64,000 nucleotides of DNA from Scandinavium sp036409475 (GCF_036409475.1 NZ_JAYRCK010000031.1:1-64000); one strand, 5' to 3'; positions 50,537-60,286 are shown, counted from the stretch's first letter. Program-made: numbers and translations. Notes: generated by a model not told the origin, from the sequence alone.

Positions 50537-51055
50537 ATGAAAACCGAAGCAATTGAATCGATGGTTCGGGATGTGCTGAGCCGCATGAACAGCCTGCAGG
50601 GTGAAACCCCGGTCGCACCTGTTGTGAGTGGTTCGGCTCACGCGGCAAAAGTCTCCGACTATCCGCTGGCTAACAAGCATCCGGAGTGGGTCAAAACCGC
50701 GACCAATAAGACTCTGGATGACTTCACGCTGGAAAATGTGCTGAACAATCAGGTCACCGCCCAGGACATGCGCATCACGCCCGAAACGTTGCGAATTCAG
50801 GCGGCGATTGCCCGTGATGCCGGGCGTGAACGTCTCGCCATTAACTTTGAACGCGCAGCTGAACTTACTGCCGTGCCGGACGATCGCATCCTGGAAATCT
50901 ACAACGCGTTGCGCCCATTCCGCTCAACCAAAGAAGAGTTACAGGCAATAGCGGACGACCTGGAGCAACGTTATCAGGCCACTATTTGCGCCGGATTCGT
51001 TCGTGAAGCCGCTGAATTGTATGTGGCGCGTAAAAAACTCAAAGGCGACGATTAA
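50537..51055 (+). CDS. pduE: Diol dehydratase small subunit PduE
   Basis: Small (gamma) subunit of propanediol dehydratase, 172 residues. It begins with a second encapsulation-type helix (MKTEAIESMVRDVLSRMNSL), then the conserved DYPLANKHPEWVKTATNKTL and a helical C-terminus ending YVARKKLKGDD. It completes the dehydratase trimer pairs (PduCDE)2. A ribosome site AAGGA precedes the ATG by 7 bases. Confidence 0.97.
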   Translation: MKTEAIESMVRDVLSRMNSLQGETPVAPVVSGSAHAAKVSDYPLANKHPEWVKTATNKTLDDFTLENVLNNQVTAQDMRITPETLRIQAAIARDAGRERLAINFERAAELTAVPDDRILEIYNALRPFRSTKEELQAIADDLEQRYQATICAGFVREAAELYVARKKLKGDD

Positions 51056-51070
51056 TCGCAGGGACGGGAT

Positions 51071-52900
51071 ATGCACTATATCGCTGGCATTGATATTGGT
51101 AACGCCTCAACCGAAGTTGCTCTGGCAGCGGTTGATGAGCAAGGCGTGTTAAGCATTGTGGGCAGTGCGCTCACAGAAACCACTGGAGTCAAAGGCACGT
51201 TGAGAAATGTGTTTGGCATCCAGGAGGCACTCTCACTCGCTGCTAATCATGCCGGGATCGCTGTCAGCGATATTTCGCTCATTCGCATTAACGAAGCCAC
51301 GCCGGTGATTGGCGATGTGGCGATGGAAACCATCACCGAGACCATTATCACCGAGTCGACCATGATTGGTCACAATCCAAAAACGCCCGGCGGTGTCGGC
51401 TTAGGCACGGGCATCACCATCACGCCGGAAGAGTTGTTAACCCGTACAACGGAGTCACCGTACATTCTGGTGGTGTCCTCAGCGTTTGATTTTGCCGATG
51501 TGGCGAACATGATTAACGCCGCTGTGCGTGCCGGCTATCGGCTGACCGGCGTTATCCTTCAGCAAGACGATGGCGTGCTGGTCAGTAACCGACTGGATCA
51601 CCCTCTCCCGGTGGTCGATGAAGTGCGCTACATCAACAGGATCCCTTTGGGGATGCTTGCCGCCATCGAAGTCGCCGTGCCGGGCAAAGTGATTGAAACC
51701 CTCTCAAACCCTTACGGTATCGCCACGGTTTTCAAGCTCAATGCCGAAGAAACCAAAAACATCGTGCCCATTGCCAGAGCGCTGATAGGCAACCGCTCAG
51801 CCGTGGTGGTAAAAACCCCAGCCGGAGACGTCAAGGCTCGATCCATTCCTGCCGGAAATATTGAGTTGTTATCGCAAGGCAGAACATTACGGGTCGATGT
51901 TGCGGCGGGGGCTGACGCCATCATGAAAGTCGTCGGTGAATGTCGGACCCTCGATAACGTCACCGGCGAAGCGGGCACCAATATTGGTGGCATGCTGGAA
52001 AACGTCCGGCAAAAGATGGCCGAACTGACCAACAAGCCCAGCAGTGAGATTTATATTCAGGATTTGCTGGCCGTTGATACGTCCGTGCCAGTGAGCGTCA
52101 CCGGCGGTGTCGCAGGCGAATTCTCGCTGGAACAAGCCGTTGGCATTGCCTCGATGGTGAAATCTGATCGCCTGCAAATGGCGATGATCGCCAGTGAGAT
52201 TAAGCAAAAACTCAATATTGATGTGCAGGTCGGCGGTGCGGAAGCTGAAGCCGCGATTCTTGGCGCATTGACCACCCCTGGCACGACTCGCCCGCTGGCC
52301 ATCCTCGATCTCGGCGCGGGGTCGACCGATGCCTCCATCATTAATCCTCAAGGTGACATCATTGCCACTCACCTTGCCGGTGCGGGCGATATGGTCACGA
52401 TGATCATCGCTCGTGAACTGGGTCTCGAAGACCGATACCTGGCGGAAGAAATCAAAAAGCATCCGTTGGCCAAAGTGGAAAGCCTGTTCCATCTGCGTCA
52501 CGAAGACGGCAGCGTTCAGTTTTTCCCCGCCCCTCTTCCGCCGAGCGTCTTTGCTCGTGTTTGTGTTGTGAAGGCCGACGGCCTGCTCCCCCTCCCCGGC
52601 GACCTGCCTCTGGAGAAAGTCCGCGCCGTTCGACGCCGTGCGAAAGAACGCGTGTTCGTGACCAACGCGCTGCGAGCACTCCGTCAGGTCAGCCCTACAG
52701 GCAATATTCGGGACATTCCTTTTGTGGTGCTTGTCGGGGGGTCGGCACTCGATTTTGAAGTGCCGCAACTGGTTACCGATGCCCTTGCTCAATATCGACT
52801 GGTTGCAGGTCGCGGCAATATTCGCGGTATCGAAGGCCCTCGTAATGCCGTTGCCACGGGCCTGATCCTGTCGTGGCAAAAGGAGGTGGCGCATGGCTAA
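51071..52900 (+). CDS. pduG: Diol dehydratase reactivase large subunit PduG
   Basis: Chaperone-like ATPase of 609 residues that exchanges damaged cobalamin for adenosylcobalamin in inactivated diol dehydratase. The N-terminal actin-like phosphate loop is IAGIDIGNASTEVALA and the second half shows AILDLGAGSTDASII. Segments such as KTPGGVGLGTGITITPEELL are typical of the DdrA/PduG family. It overlaps pduH by 8 bases, as partners in the same complex. The gene opposite it on the minus strand is only an antisense frame. Confidence 0.97.
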   Translation: MHYIAGIDIGNASTEVALAAVDEQGVLSIVGSALTETTGVKGTLRNVFGIQEALSLAANHAGIAVSDISLIRINEATPVIGDVAMETITETIITESTMIGHNPKTPGGVGLGTGITITPEELLTRTTESPYILVVSSAFDFADVANMINAAVRAGYRLTGVILQQDDGVLVSNRLDHPLPVVDEVRYINRIPLGMLAAIEVAVPGKVIETLSNPYGIATVFKLNAEETKNIVPIARALIGNRSAVVVKTPAGDVKARSIPAGNIELLSQGRTLRVDVAAGADAIMKVVGECRTLDNVTGEAGTNIGGMLENVRQKMAELTNKPSSEIYIQDLLAVDTSVPVSVTGGVAGEFSLEQAVGIASMVKSDRLQMAMIASEIKQKLNIDVQVGGAEAEAAILGALTTPGTTRPLAILDLGAGSTDASIINPQGDIIATHLAGAGDMVTMIIARELGLEDRYLAEEIKKHPLAKVESLFHLRHEDGSVQFFPAPLPPSVFARVCVVKADGLLPLPGDLPLEKVRAVRRRAKERVFVTNALRALRQVSPTGNIRDIPFVVLVGGSALDFEVPQLVTDALAQYRLVAGRGNIRGIEGPRNAVATGLILSWQKEVAHG

Positions 52901-53270
52901 CAGCGATCCCCTTCCGGCCATTGTGATAACCGTGCTGAACGACTCACTCGCACGTTGGCAAGAAGTCCTGTTGGGCATTGAAGAAGAAGGCATCCCCTTT
53001 TTCATTCGCGAACAGCCCATGGATGGCCTCGTTCAGTGCGCATGGCAGGCCGCTCAATTCTCGCCCTTGCTGGTTGGTATTGCCTGCGATGAAAGCACGC
53101 TTGTCGTGCACTACAAAAATCTACCTGTGTCAGCCCCGCTCTTTACGCTGACGCAGAACCAAAGTCACCACGCCCACCGACACACTGGAAACAACGCGGC
53201 GCGGTTGGTTAAGGGCCTCCCCTTCAGGGACGCTCATTCGTTATCCACAGGAGAATCGCAGTATGAATAA
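52893..53270 (+). CDS. pduH: Diol dehydratase reactivase small subunit PduH
   Basis: Small subunit of the dehydratase-reactivating factor, 125 residues, resembling the PduD fold so that it can swap with the dehydratase beta subunit. Conserved elements are VLLGIEEEGIPFFI near residue 25, LVGIACDESTLVVHYKN and the end segment HHAHRHTGNNAARLVKGLPF. The ATG follows GGAGGTGG inside pduG. The C-terminus is a little longer than in Salmonella and overlaps pduJ by 8 bases. Confidence 0.96.
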   Translation: MANSDPLPAIVITVLNDSLARWQEVLLGIEEEGIPFFIREQPMDGLVQCAWQAAQFSPLLVGIACDESTLVVHYKNLPVSAPLFTLTQNQSHHAHRHTGNNAARLVKGLPFRDAHSLSTGESQYE

Positions 53271-53538
53271 TGCACTGGGAATGGTTGAAACAAAGGGCCT
53301 GGTCGCCGCCATTGAAGCCGCTGATGCCATGGTGAAATCGGCCAATGTGCAGTTAGTTGGCTATGAAAAAATTGGCTCTGGTCTGGTCACGGTGATGGTT
53401 CGTGGCGACGTTGGCGCGGTGAAAGCAGCTGTTGATGCAGGCAGTGCGGCAGCCAACGCGGTCGGCGAAGTGAAATCCTGTCACGTGATTCCGCGTCCGC
53501 ACAGTGACGTTGAGGCCATTTTACCTAAGTCAGCCTGA
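53263..53538 (+). CDS. pduJ: Microcompartment shell protein PduJ
   Basis: Hexameric BMC-domain shell protein of 91 residues, near-identical to PduA of the same operon over most of its length (LGMVETKGLVAAIEAADAMV; YEKIGSGLVTVMVRGDVGAV; VIPRPHSDVEAILPKSA). It is one of the most abundant facet proteins. Two such paralogues per operon are normal; the position between pduH and pduK defines which one it is. Confidence 0.97.
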   Translation: MNNALGMVETKGLVAAIEAADAMVKSANVQLVGYEKIGSGLVTVMVRGDVGAVKAAVDAGSAAANAVGEVKSCHVIPRPHSDVEAILPKSA

Positions 53539-53561
53539 CGCTTTCAGGCAAGGAGCACAGC

Positions 53562-54011
53562 GTGAAGCAATCACTGGGGTTACTGGAAGTCAGTGGTCTG
53601 GCACTGGCAATCACCTGCGCTGATGCCATGGCGAAAGCCGCTGCCATCACGCTGCCAGGATTCGAAAAAACCAACGGCTCAGGCTGGATGCTGATCAAAA
53701 TCACCGGAGATGTCGCCTCGGTACAGGCCGCCGTTATCACCGGTGCCAATATCGCAAAACAGCAACATGGCTTAGTTGCGCATAAAGTCATTGCCCGGCC
53801 AGCGAGCGGCATTTTGCAACAACCCGCGGCAGCTAGCATTTCGCCAGAATCGGTCGGGGTGAAAGAAGAAAAGTCTCCTGAAGATGCAGCAATACAAGAA
53901 GAAGTGCAGAAGGCGGATCTCAATCCCGCCCTCTGTAATCTTTGTCTTGACCCTGCCTGCCAGCGCCAGAAAGGGGAACCCCGAACGCTCTGCCTGCATG
54001 CGGGTAAGTGA
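53562..54011 (+). CDS. pduK: Microcompartment shell protein PduK with Cys-rich tail
   Basis: BMC-domain shell protein of 149 residues with a GTG start behind AAGGAG. The N-terminal BMC domain (LGLLEVSGLALAITCADAMA) is followed by a charged linker rich in Glu and Ser and a C-terminal cysteine cluster, CNLCLDPACQRQKGEPRTLC. That cluster resembles an iron-sulfur or zinc-binding tail. PduK is a minor shell protein whose tail function is still uncertain. Confidence 0.95.
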   Translation: MKQSLGLLEVSGLALAITCADAMAKAAAITLPGFEKTNGSGWMLIKITGDVASVQAAVITGANIAKQQHGLVAHKVIARPASGILQQPAAASISPESVGVKEEKSPEDAAIQEEVQKADLNPALCNLCLDPACQRQKGEPRTLCLHAGK

Positions 54012-54022
54012 GGTGACACACC

Positions 54023-54652
54023 ATGGATAAAGACTCTCTGCATGCCCTCGTTTGCAATGTGCTGGATGAAATGCGGGAGCGCCCGATTCCGCTGGGCGTT
54101 TCCAACCGTCATCTCCATCTGTGTGCTGAAGACTACGCGCGCCTTTTCCCTGGCCAGCCTATTGGTAAGAAAAAGGCTTTGCTGCAGCCCGGGCATTACG
54201 CAGCCGAGCAAACAGTCACTTTAGTCGGGCCAAAAGGTGAGATAGGCAATGTCCGGTTACTGGGGCCATTGCGCACCATAAGCCAGGTCGAAATATCCCG
54301 AAGCGATGCGAGAGCGTTGGGGGTGGCGGCACCGTTACGCAGTTCTGGCGATCTGAAAGGCACACCTGGCCTCCGTCTGGTTAGCCCTTTTGCTGAGCTG
54401 GAACTGGCTTCAGGTGTCATCGTCGCCCGCCGGCATATTCATATGTCGCCTCTGGACGCATTGATTTTACGCGTATCACACGGCGACAGCGTGGCTGTTG
54501 CCATCAAAGGCGACGATCGCCAACTGGTTTTTGACAACGTCGATATTCGGGTTTCGCCGGAGATGTGCCTTGAAATGCACATTGATACCGATGAAGCCAA
54601 CGCGGCAGGCGCAGATAACCCGCACGCTTTTGCAACGTTGGTTAGCCGCTAA
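54023..54652 (+). CDS. pduL: Phosphotransacylase PduL
   Basis: Zinc-dependent phosphate propanoyltransferase of 209 residues that converts propionyl-CoA to propionyl-phosphate and recycles CoA within the compartment. Both zinc-ligand motifs are present: GVSNRHLHLCAEDY near residue 30 and ARRHIHMSPLDA near residue 130. The N-terminus DKDSLHALVCNVLDEM looks like an encapsulation helix. It is unrelated to the classical Pta. The stop overlaps the pduM start (TAATG). Confidence 0.96.
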   Translation: MDKDSLHALVCNVLDEMRERPIPLGVSNRHLHLCAEDYARLFPGQPIGKKKALLQPGHYAAEQTVTLVGPKGEIGNVRLLGPLRTISQVEISRSDARALGVAAPLRSSGDLKGTPGLRLVSPFAELELASGVIVARRHIHMSPLDALILRVSHGDSVAVAIKGDDRQLVFDNVDIRVSPEMCLEMHIDTDEANAAGADNPHAFATLVSR

Positions 54653-55143
54653 TGAACAGCACATTGTTGCAGCACGTTATTGACGAAGTCGTCGCTCGTC
54701 TGCAGCGACGTGCGGGGCAAACCAGGACCTTAAGCGCCGCGCAATTTCAGGACATCGACTGCCGGGCATTAAGCAGTCAACACGAAGCGCTGAATCTGAC
54801 TCAGGTCAGCCTTCCGCAGCTCAGGCAACTTGCAAAACATCAGGAGGAGGATCGCACAGTGAGAAAACTCTTTGAAGTCCTCAGCCTGGGCCTGCAGGTG
54901 CGAATAACGATTCCCGGGAACTTATTGCCAGCGATACCGGTACACAAGCTGTCAGGTTTGCCTCTGAAGTGGTGCGACGAACATGAACGCGCCATCGTTC
55001 TGCACCCGACAAAGCTTTTAAGTTATGCCGACGTCGCAAGCCTTAACGAAAGTTGGCTGGTGTTACGTCGTCACTGTGTCATTACCGCCCTCGCGCTTGA
55101 CGCTGCGCGGGCACGTAACATCCACCTCATTAAGCAGGAGTGA
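54652..55143 (+). CDS. pduM: Microcompartment assembly protein PduM
   Basis: Structural microcompartment protein of 163 residues needed for normal assembly in Salmonella. The start MNSTLLQHVIDEVVARLQRR is another amphipathic targeting-type helix. Conserved segments include VRITIPGNLLPAIPVHKLS and the C-terminal DAARARNIHLIKQE. No enzymatic motifs are seen. It shares one base with the pduL stop codon. Confidence 0.94.
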   Translation: MNSTLLQHVIDEVVARLQRRAGQTRTLSAAQFQDIDCRALSSQHEALNLTQVSLPQLRQLAKHQEEDRTVRKLFEVLSLGLQVRITIPGNLLPAIPVHKLSGLPLKWCDEHERAIVLHPTKLLSYADVASLNESWLVLRRHCVITALALDAARARNIHLIKQE

Positions 55144-55146
55144 ATC

Positions 55147-55422
55147 ATGCAACTGGCCCGCGTCACTGGCTCTGTGGTGTCGACACAAAAATCGTCTTCG
55201 CTGGTTGGCAAAAAACTGCTGCTGGTTCGGCGAGTGAGCGCCAGCGGCGATCTTCCTGACCCACCCACCCAGGGTGATGAAGTGGCTGTGGATTCCGTCG
55301 GGGCTGGCATCGGGGAGCTGGTGCTGTTATCCAGCGGCTCCAGCGCACGGCACGTTTTCTCCGGCCCCAATGAAGCCATCGATCTTGCCATCGTTGGCAT
55401 TGTTGACACCCTTTCCCGCTAA
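55147..55422 (+). CDS. pduN: Pentameric vertex protein PduN
   Basis: EutN/CcmL-family vertex protein of 91 residues that closes the corners of the polyhedral shell. The typical beginning is MQLARVTGSVVSTQKSSSL, followed by GKKLLLVRRVS, DEVAVDSVGAGIGELVLLSS and the end IVDTLSR. The short spacer after pduM and the family length support the call. Confidence 0.96.
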   Translation: MQLARVTGSVVSTQKSSSLVGKKLLLVRRVSASGDLPDPPTQGDEVAVDSVGAGIGELVLLSSGSSARHVFSGPNEAIDLAIVGIVDTLSR

Positions 55423-55431
55423 GGAGAGCGT

Positions 55432-56439
55432 ATGGCGATTTATACCCGCACTGGCGATTCAGGCACCACCACATTATTCACCGGGGAACGGGTCAGCAAA
55501 ACACATCCGCGAGTAGAGACTTACGGCACGCTGGATGAACTGAATTCAGCGCTGAGCCTGTGTGTTTGCGCCTGTACCTGTGCGGAGCGCCGCGAGCGGC
55601 TTGAAACTGTTCAGCAGCACCTTTTCTGGCTAAGTGCCGAACTTGCCAGTGAAGGTGACGCGGCCAGCGCAAAGCGCCATGACATCAGCGTCGAGGACAT
55701 TTCTGCACTCGAAACCGCCATTGATACAGCCATGGGCCGTGTTACGCCACTTCAGCAATTTATTTTGCCGGGGCGCTGCGAGGCGGCAAGTCGTCTGCAT
55801 TTTGCCAGGACGCTCGCTCGCCGGGCAGAAAGGCGTCTGGTGGAATTATCCGCCACAGCAACCGTCAGAAGCGAACTGCTGCGCTACCTCAATCGCCTCT
55901 CAGACTGCTTATACGCCCTGGCTCGCGCGGAAGATCATGACGCTCATCAGCGAGCCCTTATTCAGGAAGTGACTCGCCGCTATCTCTCAGCCAGTCCTAC
56001 CGCCACCAGCAGGAAATCCACCATGTCGCTTTCGTTCAAAGACCTTCATCAATTAACCCAGGCAGCGGTGAATCATGCCGAAGCACTGGGAGTGCCTGTT
56101 GTCGTCAGCATTGTGGATGCGCATGGCACGCAAACCGTGACCTGGCGAATGCCAGATGCCTTGTTGGTTAGCAGTGAACTGGCCCCTAAAAAAGCGTGGA
56201 CCGCTGTCGCGATGAAAACCGCCACCCATGAGCTTTCCGCCGCTGTCCAGCCCGGTGCTGAACTGTACGGGCTGGAAAGCCAAATGCAGGGCAAAGTCGT
56301 GACCTTTGGAGGAGGATTCCCCCTCTGGCGCGAAGGCGTTCTCATCGGTGGGTTAGGGATCAGCGGAGGCAGCGTGGAACAGGACATGGACATTGCCCGG
56401 GCGGCGATGCTGGCATTAGAAACAAGGACACCATCATGA
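55432..56439 (+). CDS. pduO: ATP:cob(I)alamin adenosyltransferase PduO
   Basis: Two-domain protein of 335 residues that makes adenosylcobalamin for the dehydratase inside the compartment. The N-terminal PduO-type transferase (1-185) has the ATP-binding YTRTGDSGTTTLFTGERV at the start, LARRAERRLVEL and LNRLSDCLYALAR. The C-terminal PduOC/HbpS-like domain (~195-335; VVSIVDAHGTQTVTW, GGGFPLWREGVLIGGLGISG) binds heme in studied homologues. It is the only cobalamin enzyme of synthesis type in the window and handles only the adenosylation of imported B12. Confidence 0.96.
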   Translation: MAIYTRTGDSGTTTLFTGERVSKTHPRVETYGTLDELNSALSLCVCACTCAERRERLETVQQHLFWLSAELASEGDAASAKRHDISVEDISALETAIDTAMGRVTPLQQFILPGRCEAASRLHFARTLARRAERRLVELSATATVRSELLRYLNRLSDCLYALARAEDHDAHQRALIQEVTRRYLSASPTATSRKSTMSLSFKDLHQLTQAAVNHAEALGVPVVVSIVDAHGTQTVTWRMPDALLVSSELAPKKAWTAVAMKTATHELSAAVQPGAELYGLESQMQGKVVTFGGGFPLWREGVLIGGLGISGGSVEQDMDIARAAMLALETRTPS

Positions 56440-57824
56440 ATACCCAAGAGCTTGAAACCTTGATTCGCGCCATTTTGCGCGAAAAAATTCCTGAGACAAA
56501 AACGCAACCCAAGGCAGCGCAAGGTATTTTTACCTCAGTGGATGAGGCGATCAACGCCGCGCATCTGGCCTTTCTGCGTTATCAGCAATGCCCGTTAAAA
56601 ACACGCAGCGCTATCATCAACACGCTGCGACAAGAGTTGACTCCACATCTGCCAGCGCTCGCCGAAGAGAGCATGCGCGAAACCGGCATGGGCAACAAAG
56701 AAGATAAATTTCTCAAGAACAAAGCCGCGCTGGATAACACGCCTGGCGTGGAAGACCTCACCACGACCGCCCTTACCGGCGATGGCGGGATGGTGCTGTT
56801 TGAATACTCCCCGTTTGGCGTCATTGGTTCCGTCGCGCCCAGCACCAACCCGACAGAAACCATCATTAATAACAGCATCAGCATGCTGGCCGCAGGCAAC
56901 AGTGTTTACTTCAGTCCTCATCCCGCGGCAAAAAATATTTCCCTCAAGCTGATTGCCCTGATTGAGGAGATTGCCTTCCGCTGCTGTGGCATTCGCAATC
57001 TGGTGGTCACTGTCGCCGAACCAACATTTGAAGCCACACAGCAAATGATGGCACATGAAAAAATCGCCATTCTTGCCATTACCGGTGGGCCGGGAATAGT
57101 GGCGATGGGGATGAAAAGTGGCAAGAAAGTGATTGGCGCCGGGGCCGGGAATCCTCCGTGCATCGTGGATGAAACCGCCGACCTGGTCAAAGCGGCCGAA
57201 GACATCATCAATGGCGCTTCCTTTGATTACAACCTGCCCTGCATCGCAGAGAAAAGCCTGATTGTCGTCGAGTCGGTTGCCGATCGTTTGATTCAACAAC
57301 TGCAAGCCTTTGGGGCGCTGTTACTCAGTGCGCAGGACACAGACAAGTTGCGCGCAGCCTGTCTGCCGGAAGGCCAGGTGAACAAGAAACTGGTAGGCAA
57401 AAGCCCTTCTGAGATGCTTACTGCCGCCGGATTAGCTGTTCCGGCAAAAGCTCCCCGCCTGCTGATTGGCGTTGTCGATGCTCGCGACCCTTGGGTCACC
57501 TGCGAACAACTGATGCCAATGCTTCCCCTTGTTAAAGTGAAGGATTTTTCCGGCGCTCTTGAGTTAGCGCTGATCGTCGAAGAGGGATTGCATCACACCG
57601 CGGTCATGCATTCGCAAAACGTTTCGCGGTTAAACCAGGCTGCTCGCGCCCTGCAAACCTCCATTTTCGTTAAAAACGGGCCGTCTTATGCCGGGATTGG
57701 TGTCGGGGGCGAAGGCTTCACCACCTTTACCATCGCCACGCCAACAGGCGAAGGCACAACGTCGGCGCGAACATTTGCTCGTTCCCGCCGTTGCGTGCTG
57801 ACAAACGGCTTTTCCATCCGCTAA
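56436..57824 (+). CDS. pduP: CoA-acylating propionaldehyde dehydrogenase PduP
   Basis: NAD-dependent enzyme of 462 residues converting propionaldehyde to propionyl-CoA. The first 18 residues, MNTQELETLIRAILREKI, are the well-known encapsulation peptide. The aldehyde dehydrogenase body shows VAPSTNPTETIINNSISM, AGAGNPPCIVDETADL and the catalytic cysteine in FDYNLPCIAEKSLIV near residue 269. ATGA overlap with pduO. Confidence 0.97.
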   Translation: MNTQELETLIRAILREKIPETKTQPKAAQGIFTSVDEAINAAHLAFLRYQQCPLKTRSAIINTLRQELTPHLPALAEESMRETGMGNKEDKFLKNKAALDNTPGVEDLTTTALTGDGGMVLFEYSPFGVIGSVAPSTNPTETIINNSISMLAAGNSVYFSPHPAAKNISLKLIALIEEIAFRCCGIRNLVVTVAEPTFEATQQMMAHEKIAILAITGGPGIVAMGMKSGKKVIGAGAGNPPCIVDETADLVKAAEDIINGASFDYNLPCIAEKSLIVVESVADRLIQQLQAFGALLLSAQDTDKLRAACLPEGQVNKKLVGKSPSEMLTAAGLAVPAKAPRLLIGVVDARDPWVTCEQLMPMLPLVKVKDFSGALELALIVEEGLHHTAVMHSQNVSRLNQAARALQTSIFVKNGPSYAGIGVGGEGFTTFTIATPTGEGTTSARTFARSRRCVLTNGFSIR

Positions 57825-57834
57825 CGAGGCTGTG

Positions 57835-58947
57835 ATGAAACCCTTTTCACTTCGCACCACCTTGTACAGCGGCCAGGGCAGCCTGAATGTTCTGCAACGC
57901 TTTGAGAATAAGCATATCTGGATAATCTGCGATGGTTTTCTTGCCCGTTCGCCGATGTTCGATGCGCTTAAGCAGATATTGCCTGCCAGTAATCAGATCA
58001 GCGTGTTCAGCGACATCACGCCAGATCCCAGTATCAGCACCGTGGTTCAGGGCATCACACAGATGCAACAACTCAAACCCCAGGTGGTGATTGGATTTGG
58101 CGGTGGTTCGGCGCTTGATGCCGCAAAAGCCATTGTCTGGTTTAGCCGCCAGACCGGAGTAGAGATTGAAACCTGCGTAGCCATTCCCACCACCAGCGGC
58201 ACTGGCTCGGAAGTGACCTGTGCTTGTGTTATCACTGACCCGGACAAAGGGATTAAATACCCCTTATTCGACAAGGCGTTATACCCGGATATCGCCATCC
58301 TTGATCCCGCGTTGGTGGTCAGTGTGCCAGCCAACATCACGGCCAATACCGGCCTGGATGTGTTAACTCACGCTATTGAGGCTTACGTTTCACCCAAAGC
58401 CAGCGACTTCACCGATGCGCTGGCAGAAAAAGCCGCGCAGCTGGTGTTTCGCTATCTCCCTGTTGCGGTCAGAAAAGGCGATTGCCTGGCAACACGCGGC
58501 AAAATGCACAACGCCTCTACGCTTGCTGGCATGGCGTTCAGCCAGGCCGGGCTTGGGCTGAACCACGCCATTGCGCATCAACTGGGCGGGCAATTTCATT
58601 TGCCGCACGGGCTGGTAAATGCCCTGTTGCTCACCGCGGTCATTCGCTTTAATGCCACAGATCCACGTGCCGCGAAACGCTATGCACGGCTGGCAAAAGC
58701 GTGCCGCCTGTGCCCTGAAACAGCGAACGACACCGCCAGCCTGAATGCCCTGCTTCAGCATATCGCCCAGTTGCTAAAACAATGCGAAATACCCCGCTTT
58801 GCCGCCGCCCTGGGTGAGTACAAAACCGACTATGAGAGCCGCATTCCGGCGATGGTTCAGGCCGCACTTGTTGACGTCACGCTGGCAACCAATCCGCGCA
58901 ACGCAGATGCAGGGGCTATCAAGGAGCTTCTGGAGGAGTTGCTATGA
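57835..58947 (+). CDS. pduQ: Propanol dehydrogenase PduQ
   Basis: Iron-dependent alcohol dehydrogenase of 370 residues that reduces propionaldehyde to 1-propanol and regenerates NAD inside the compartment. The nucleotide motif GGGSALDAAKAIVWF is near residue 90 and the metal-binding HAIAHQLGGQFHLPHG near residue 250. I chose the ATG at 57835 over the GTG one codon earlier because GAGG is then at the better distance. It overlaps pduS by 4 bases. Confidence 0.96.
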   Translation: MKPFSLRTTLYSGQGSLNVLQRFENKHIWIICDGFLARSPMFDALKQILPASNQISVFSDITPDPSISTVVQGITQMQQLKPQVVIGFGGGSALDAAKAIVWFSRQTGVEIETCVAIPTTSGTGSEVTCACVITDPDKGIKYPLFDKALYPDIAILDPALVVSVPANITANTGLDVLTHAIEAYVSPKASDFTDALAEKAAQLVFRYLPVAVRKGDCLATRGKMHNASTLAGMAFSQAGLGLNHAIAHQLGGQFHLPHGLVNALLLTAVIRFNATDPRAAKRYARLAKACRLCPETANDTASLNALLQHIAQLLKQCEIPRFAAALGEYKTDYESRIPAMVQAALVDVTLATNPRNADAGAIKELLEELL

Positions 58948-60284
58948 AGACGCTTGTGGATGTCGATGCGCAAACCATTCGTAATCATGTCAAAGCTGCC
59001 GGCGTCGTTGGCGCTGGGGGAGCAGGCTTCCCAACTCACGTGAAACTTCAGGCTCAGGTCGATACCTTTCTGGTTAATGCCGCCGAATGTGAGCCGCTGT
59101 TGAAAGTGGATCAACAGCTGATGGCCCGGCAAGCCGCACGTCTGATTCGCGGTCTGTGCTATGCCATGGCCGCCACTGGCGCAAGCACGGGCATCATTGC
59201 GTTAAAAGAGAAATATCGCGAGGCGATTAACGCCTTAACACCGTTGCTGACTGAGGGCATTCGCCTGCACATTCTGCCGGACGTCTATCCGGCAGGCGAC
59301 GAGGTGTTAACCATCTGGATGGCGACCGGTCGGCGCGTGCCCCCTGCCGCGCTGCCTGTCAGCGTGGGTGTTGTCGTCAATAACGTGCAGACCGTGCTGA
59401 ATATCGCCAGAGCCGTCGAACAACACTACCCGGTGACGCGCAGAACCCTGACCGTCAATGGAGCAGTGAAGACACCGCTGACGGTGACCGTGCCTGTTGG
59501 TACTTCTCTGCGTGAAGTTCTGGCTCTGGCGGGTGGCGCAACCGTACCCGATCCGGGCTTTATCAACGGCGGCCCGATGATGGGAAGCCTGATACCTTCC
59601 CTTGATTCGCCAGTCACCAAAACGACTGGCGGGCTGCTGGTGCTTCCCAAAACACACGCACTCATTCAACGACGCTTGCAGGATGACAAAACAGTGCTGG
59701 CGTTGGCGAAAACCGTGTGTGAACAGTGCCGCTTATGCACCGATCTCTGTCCAAGGCATTTGATCGGCCATCCGCTCTCGCCTCATCTTCTGGTGCGCGC
59801 GGTGAACTATCAGCAAACCGCCACGCCGCAGATCCTGTTGAGTGCCCTCACCTGTTCAGAATGCAATGTGTGTGAAAGCGTGGCGTGTCCGGTCGACATT
59901 TCGCCGATGCGAATTAACAGAATGCTCAAACGTGAACTTCGGGCGCAAAACCAGCGCTATGAAGGGCCGCTACTTGCCGCTGACGAGATGGCTAAGCACC
60001 GCATGGTGCCAATCAAACGGCTCATTGCCCGACTCGGCCTGAATGACTGGTATCACGATGCGCCGTTCACCGAAACAGACCATCAGCCACAGCAAGTCAC
60101 CTTGCTGCTACGTCAGCACATCGGAGCAAGTGCCACGCCTTGCGTGAACAAAGGGGAAAAGGTTATGCGCGGGCAATGCGTCGCGGATGTCCCTGCGGAG
60201 ACGTTAGGCGCAGCCATTCATGCCAGCATCGACGGCATTGTCAGCGACATTACGGAACAAGCCATTACGGTGACAAGAGGATAA
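58944..60284 (+). CDS. pduS: Cobalamin reductase PduS
   Basis: RnfC-like flavoprotein of 446 residues that reduces cobalamin for adenosylation by PduO. The N-terminus has GVVGAGGAGFPTHVKLQ, followed by an SLBB domain. Two 4Fe-4S motifs are clear: CEQCRLCTDLCPRHLIG and CSECNVCESVACPVDIS near residues 255-325. It probably passes electrons to or from the iron-sulfur shell protein PduT, encoded next. Confidence 0.96.
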   Translation: MKTLVDVDAQTIRNHVKAAGVVGAGGAGFPTHVKLQAQVDTFLVNAAECEPLLKVDQQLMARQAARLIRGLCYAMAATGASTGIIALKEKYREAINALTPLLTEGIRLHILPDVYPAGDEVLTIWMATGRRVPPAALPVSVGVVVNNVQTVLNIARAVEQHYPVTRRTLTVNGAVKTPLTVTVPVGTSLREVLALAGGATVPDPGFINGGPMMGSLIPSLDSPVTKTTGGLLVLPKTHALIQRRLQDDKTVLALAKTVCEQCRLCTDLCPRHLIGHPLSPHLLVRAVNYQQTATPQILLSALTCSECNVCESVACPVDISPMRINRMLKRELRAQNQRYEGPLLAADEMAKHRMVPIKRLIARLGLNDWYHDAPFTETDHQPQQVTLLLRQHIGASATPCVNKGEKVMRGQCVADVPAETLGAAIHASIDGIVSDITEQAITVTRG

Positions 60285-60286
60285 CC

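Noticed and set aside
51887..53020. 377-residue minus-strand frame
   Set aside because: It lies fully opposite pduG/pduH, which match known proteins throughout.
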